From assembly GCA_036399695.1 (NCBI GenBank), contig DASWMP010000343.1, positions 1 through 15,467 of the forward strand: DNA of 15,467 nt. Reading direction: 5' to 3'. The DNA comes from DASVEE01 sp036399695 (GTDB lineage: Bacteria > Acidobacteriota > Thermoanaerobaculia > Gp7-AA8). Of this stretch, positions 12,243 to 15,467 are shown piece after piece. The notes under the pieces are model-generated. The model did no database searches. It worked only from the letters and a program-made list of their open reading frames with translations, and was not told where the DNA came from. Position numbers and translations under genes: made by a program. The first letter of the stretch is position 1, and each line of letters begins with the position of its first letter.

Positions 12243-14134
12243 TTCGTGGAGGGCATATCGTCCACGAACTGCAGGTCATACAACTTGCGATACACGCCGC
12301 GCACCGAGAGCAGCTCCTCGTGCGACCCCACCTCCGCGATCTGCCCCTTGTCGAGCACGACGATCTTGTGCGCGCTGCGGATCGTGGAGAGGCGGTGGGC
12401 GATGACGAGCGTCGTCCGGCCGCGCATGAGGTTGTTGAGAGCGGCCTGCACGAGGCGCTCCGATTCGGTGTCGAGGGCCGACGTCGCTTCGTCGAGGATC
12501 AGGATCGGCGGGTCCTTGAACAGCGCGCGGGCGATGGCCAGCCGCTGCCGCTGACCGCCGGAGAGGAGCACGCCGCTCTCGCCGATCTCAGTGTCGTAGC
12601 CCTGCGGCAGGTTCGAGATGAACTCGTGCGCGTTGGCCGCCTTCGCCGCTTCGATGACGCCGGCATCGTCCACGTTCTCCCGCCCGTATGCGATGTTGTT
12701 GCGCACGGTGTCATTGAAGAGGATGACCTCCTGCGTCACGAAGCCCATGAGGCCGCGGAGCGACGTCAGCGTCACGTCGCGCAGGTCGTGACCGTCGACG
12801 GTGATGCGGCCTTCACTCACGTCGTAGAAGCGGGGCAGCAGATTCACGAGCGTCGACTTGCCTGCGCCGCTGCCGCCGACGAGGGCCACGATCTCACCCG
12901 GCGCCACGTCGAGGTCGACGTTGCGCAGCACCGGCGCGTCGCCGTAGCGGAAGGAGACCCCTTCGTAACGGATGCCGCGGCCGACGTTCGTCAGCACGTG
13001 AGCGTCCGGCTTCTCCTTGACCTCGTTCTCCACGTCGAGCATCCGGAAGACGCGCTCGGCCGCCGAGAGGGCGGTGTTGAGCGAGAGGTTGACCTTGTTC
13101 AGCTTCTTGATCGGCGCGTACATGAGCGCGAGCGCGGTGAGAAAGCTGAAGAACTCCCCTGTCGTCAGCGTCCCGGCGGAGATGCGCCGCTGGGCGTAGG
13201 CGAACAGCAGCACCATGCAGACGCCGGCCAGGAGCTCCATGACCGGCGACGTGAGCGCCTGGATGCGCTGTGCGCCGAGGGTCTCGCGGAGATGGCGGCG
13301 GGTCGCTTCATGGAAGCGCTTGATCTCGAACGGCTCCATCGTGAACGCCTTCACGATGCGGACGCCGCGGATCGTCTCCTCGAGCAGCGTGGCGATGTCG
13401 GCCATGCGCTCCTGCGAGCGGTGCGTCGTTTTGCGCAGCCGCTTGCCGAACTGCACGACCGGCGCGACGATGATCGGCGCCCCGACGAGGCTGACGAGCG
13501 CCAGCACGGGATTGAGGATGAAGATCCAGATCGTCAGGCCGATGAGCGTGACGCTCTCCTGCAGCAGGTCGCCCATGCGCGTGGAGACGGCGGCCTGGAT
13601 GGCGTCCGCATCCGAGACGACACGGCTGACCATCTCCCCCGTCGACCGCTCGGAAAAAAAGCGGTGACTCTGGTTGATCATTCGGTCGTAGAGCTGGTTG
13701 CGCAGGTCGCGCACCGTCGAGAGTCCGACCTTCTGGAACGAGTATTCGGAGAAGAACGAGGTGAACGCCCGGACGATGAAGACGAGGAGGAGAATCGTCA
13801 GGACGCGCTGCGGCTTCTTCGCCGGGTCGGCGCTCCACCAGCCGGTCCAGGCCCCCTGCACCCGGTCGAAGGTATTGATGACGAAGCCGCGCTGGCCTGC
13901 CGGCCGGTCCCGGTTGAGGACCGTGTCGAGCAGGAATTGCTTCACGTTGCCCGGCTCGGACGGCGTGGCCTTGGCCGTGACGCCGGGGCGCGACAGCACC
14001 TCGTCGAAGAGCGGCTGCACGAGCGCCGCGAGGACGGTCTGCGTGAGCGCGAAAATCACCATCGAGCCGAAGGCGACGAGGGCCGAGGCTTTGTACGCGC
14101 GGAGATAGCCGTAGAGGCGGCGCAGGATGCTCAT
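12203..14134 (-). CDS. msbA: MsbA-type lipid A ABC exporter (permease-ATPase)
   Basis: MsbA flips lipid A core across the inner membrane using ATP. The 643-residue half-transporter has an N-terminal six-helix domain (about 15-340) and a C-terminal nucleotide-binding domain (about 388-625). Motifs are Walker A G-G-S-G-A-G-K-S-T at 420-428, the Q-loop Gln near 468, signature L-S-G-G-Q at 524-528, Walker B I-L-I-L-D-E at 544-549, and H-loop His580. A long loop of about 60 residues (50-110) lies between the first two helices, longer than in E. coli MsbA (582 residues). The last 15 or so residues are translated from a dispersed repeat arm. It overlaps lpxB by 4 nt (ATGA) and the acyltransferase by 4 nt. 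The neighbours support lipid A as cargo, but similar exporters carry other lipids or drugs. Confidence 0.9.
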   Translation of the reverse strand: MSILRRLYGYLRAYKASALVAFGSMVIFALTQTVLAALVQPLFDEVLSRPGVTAKATPSEPGNVKQFLLDTVLNRDRPAGQRGFVINTFDRVQGAWTGWWSADPAKKPQRVLTILLLVFIVRAFTSFFSEYSFQKVGLSTVRDLRNQLYDRMINQSHRFFSERSTGEMVSRVVSDADAIQAAVSTRMGDLLQESVTLIGLTIWIFILNPVLALVSLVGAPIIVAPVVQFGKRLRKTTHRSQERMADIATLLEETIRGVRIVKAFTMEPFEIKRFHEATRRHLRETLGAQRIQALTSPVMELLAGVCMVLLFAYAQRRISAGTLTTGEFFSFLTALALMYAPIKKLNKVNLSLNTALSAAERVFRMLDVENEVKEKPDAHVLTNVGRGIRYEGVSFRYGDAPVLRNVDLDVAPGEIVALVGGSGAGKSTLVNLLPRFYDVSEGRITVDGHDLRDVTLTSLRGLMGFVTQEVILFNDTVRNNIAYGRENVDDAGVIEAAKAANAHEFISNLPQGYDTEIGESGVLLSGGQRQRLAIARALFKDPPILILDEATSALDTESERLVQAALNNLMRGRTTLVIAHRLSTIRSAHKIVVLDKGQIAEVGSHEELLSVRGVYRKLYDLQFVDDMPSTNSERSEESMEARR

Positions 14135-15240
14135 GCTTCCGCACCCATCATTTCATAGATCTCCTGCGCGACCCGCTCGCTGGCGCCCGGCGTGCCGAGC
14201 TTCTCGCGGACGGCCTGGAGCTCCTGCACGACCTCGGCGTAATGCGCCGGCTCGACGAGGCTCCGCACCTCCGCGGCGATGCGCGGGCCGTTGACGTCAT
14301 CCTGAATGAGCTCCGGCACGACGCGCTTTCCCGCCACGATGTTGACGAGGCTGAAGTGCGGCAGGCGGACGAGCCGCTTCGCCAGCCAGTAGGTGGCGGG
14401 GCTGAGGCGATACATGACGACGACAGGCGTGCCGAGGACGGCGGATTCGAGCGTGGCGGTGCCGGAGGACGAGAGCGCCACGTCCGCCGCCGCGACGGCC
14501 TGGCCGCCGTCGTGCGTCCGGATCGGCACCTCGACCTGCGTCTCTTTCATCAGCCGCTCGAGGTGCTCGGTAGCGATGGTCGGCGCCTGCACGACGTAGG
14601 CATCGACGGCACGTTCGCGGCGCAGCAGCTCGACCGCCTTCAGCATCGGCGGCAGCAGCGAGTTGACCTCCATCCGCCGCGAGCCGGGCAGCAGGGCGAT
14701 ATGCAGCGTGTCTTCCGGGCGCGGCGGACGATGGATGTGCGCGAGCTGCTCGATCAGCGGGTGGCCGACGTACGTCACGGGGACGCCGTGCGAGCGGTAG
14801 AACTCCTCCTCGAACGGGAAGAGGACGATCATCCGGTCGACGTAACGGGCGATGTGCCGCACGCGCCCCTGCCGCCAAGCCCAGAGCTGCGGCGAAATGT
14901 AGTAGATGACGCGCAGCCCCAGCTCGCGGCACTTCTTCGCCACGCGCAGGTTGAAGTCCGGATAGTCGACCAGCAGTACCGCGTCCGGCTTCTCGGCGGC
15001 GATGCGTGCGATCAACTCGTCGAACACCCGCTTGAACATCGGCAGATGGCGCAGGACGTTGAACAGCCCCACGATCCCCATCTCCCGCGCATGATGCAGC
15101 AGCGTCATCCCCTCCGCGGCCAAACGGTCGCCCCCGATGCCGAACAACTCGACGTCCGGCACGAGCTGCTTCAACTCGCGAATGACCTCGGAGGCGTGGA
15201 GGTCGCCGGAGGCCTCGCCGGCTACGACGGCGAGCTTCAA
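14131..15240 (-). CDS. lpxB: Lipid-A-disaccharide synthase
   Basis: LpxB condenses UDP-2,3-diacylglucosamine with lipid X to form the lipid A disaccharide at the inner membrane. From the TTG start the product is 369 residues, close to E. coli LpxB (382). The family pattern is clear: A-G-E-A-S-G-D at 7-13, D-Y-P-D-F-N at 92-97, Y-Y-I-S-P-Q-L-W-A-W at 113-122, Y-V-G-H-P-L at 157-162, L-L-P-G-S-R at 183-188 and S-G-T-A-T-L-E at 259-265. An in-frame ATG at 15393 would add 51 residues made of translated repeats, with no family similarity, so I take the TTG at 15240, the only start codon beside the conserved N-terminus. No Shine-Dalgarno site is evident; a GC hairpin abuts the start. It is the first gene of the run and overlaps msbA by ATGA. 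Confidence 0.93.
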   Translation of the reverse strand: MKLAVVAGEASGDLHASEVIRELKQLVPDVELFGIGGDRLAAEGMTLLHHAREMGIVGLFNVLRHLPMFKRVFDELIARIAAEKPDAVLLVDYPDFNLRVAKKCRELGLRVIYYISPQLWAWRQGRVRHIARYVDRMIVLFPFEEEFYRSHGVPVTYVGHPLIEQLAHIHRPPRPEDTLHIALLPGSRRMEVNSLLPPMLKAVELLRRERAVDAYVVQAPTIATEHLERLMKETQVEVPIRTHDGGQAVAAADVALSSSGTATLESAVLGTPVVVMYRLSPATYWLAKRLVRLPHFSLVNIVAGKRVVPELIQDDVNGPRIAAEVRSLVEPAHYAEVVQELQAVREKLGTPGASERVAQEIYEMMGAEA

Positions 15241-15258
15241 GCGCGCCCCCGGGCGCGC
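15241..15258. promoter_or_regulatory. GC-rich hairpin abutting the lpxB start
   Basis: GCGCGCCC (15241-15248) and GGGCGCGC (15251-15258) form a perfect 8-bp stem with a 2-nt gap. It directly touches the TTG start of lpxB at 15240, where a ribosome site would lie. The tight gap means one or two pairs must open. A role in limiting lpxB translation is inferred from position only. Confidence 0.5.
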
Positions 15259-15259
15259 C

Positions 15260-15287
15260 GTTGTCCGTTGTCCGTCGTCCGTTGTCC
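15260..15287. repeat. 7-nt tandem repeat upstream of lpxB
   Basis: Four head-to-tail copies of GTTGTCC, the third with one change (GTCGTCC). They begin 20 nt upstream of the lpxB TTG start. Translated in frame with lpxB they give the Thr-Thr-Asp-Asp-Gly-Gln-Arg pattern, so they create a false N-terminal extension. They form another 7-nt periodic family beside the one at 9599-9730. Confidence 0.85.
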
Positions 15288-15406
15288 GTGCTGCGCTCGG
15301 CGGCTGGTTGCTTGTGGGGATGCAGCACCGCGGGTCATCCCGAGCCGGGACACAGCGCTGGCGCAGTCGGCGATCACAAGGAAGCGAGGGCAAGGCTGTA
15401 GTGGAG

Positions 15407-15426
15407 GACGGACAATCCTGTCCGTC
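15407..15426. repeat. Short inverted repeat near the right edge
   Basis: GACGGACA (15407-15414) and TGTCCGTC (15419-15426) form a perfect 8-bp stem with a 4-nt loop. It lies in the 227-nt stretch upstream of lpxB, where I see no gene. It may be a terminator of an upstream gene outside the window or another dispersed repeat; no T-tract follows. Confidence 0.55.
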
Positions 15427-15467
15427 ACGCGAGAAATGGCGCGAGCACGCTGCACTTCCGCACTCCT

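Noticed and set aside
12320..14158. Long open frame antisense to msbA (612 codons)
   Set aside because: Its composition is Arg/Asp/Glu/Ala/His-rich with no motif, while the opposite strand carries a complete ABC exporter with all motifs.
15241..15393. N-terminal extension of LpxB to the ATG at 15393
   Set aside because: The extension is translated intergenic repeat and hairpin sequence, and the TTG start gives the normal family length and N-terminus.

Overview
The window is GC-rich, densely packed chromosomal DNA from a Gram-negative bacterium. Lipid A genes (lpxB, an msbA-type exporter, a DUF374 acyltransferase) show an LPS-bearing outer membrane. A VWFA-like secreted protein, a YfhO-type membrane protein and many short intergenic repeats suggest Acidobacteriota or a close relative. 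That assignment is an inference from gene content and repeat style; no rRNA or other marker is present to prove it. I see no tRNA, rRNA, CRISPR array, transposase, integrase or phage gene.

Layout. Nearly everything is on the minus strand, so read right to left. Block 1 (15240 to 8403) is a compact run: lpxB, msbA, DUF374 acyltransferase, yicC, gmk, rpoZ, coaBC. Junctions from lpxB through rpoZ overlap by 4 to 17 nt; only rpoZ-coaBC has a gap (143 nt). It couples lipid A disaccharide synthesis, lipid A export and acylation with an RNase-like protein, guanylate kinase, RNA polymerase omega and CoA synthesis. A plus-strand gene for a small acidic secreted protein (8031-8384) then faces coaBC across a shared hairpin. 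Block 2 is the family 4 uracil-DNA glycosylase (7970-7239), which overlaps the 3' end of a plus-strand yfhO-like gene (4940-7267). Block 3 (4749 to 71) is a secreted, C-terminally anchored protein, priA, and a VWFA-like secreted protein. A 21-bp tandem repeat runs off the left edge.

Two things stand out. First, the acyltransferase reading frame is broken at a run of ten A residues (coding strand). The conserved C-terminus lies in the -1 frame and ends in an ATGA overlap with yicC, so the gene is probably either rescued by slippage, phase-variable, or affected by a homopolymer error. Second, unrelated short repeat families share one architecture: two inverted arms around a short spacer, often with 7- or 9-nt tandem repeats. 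They sit at gene boundaries and in places run into coding sequence: in frame inside PriA, at the C-terminus of MsbA and the N-terminus of the acyltransferase, and just before the lpxB start. This dispersed repeat population is the best candidate here for something poorly described.

There is no gene-free stretch longer than about 300 bases. The longest are 15241-15467 (repeats and hairpins upstream of lpxB), 4750-4939 (inverted repeat and a possible promoter) and 9592-9734 (repeats and a hairpin).
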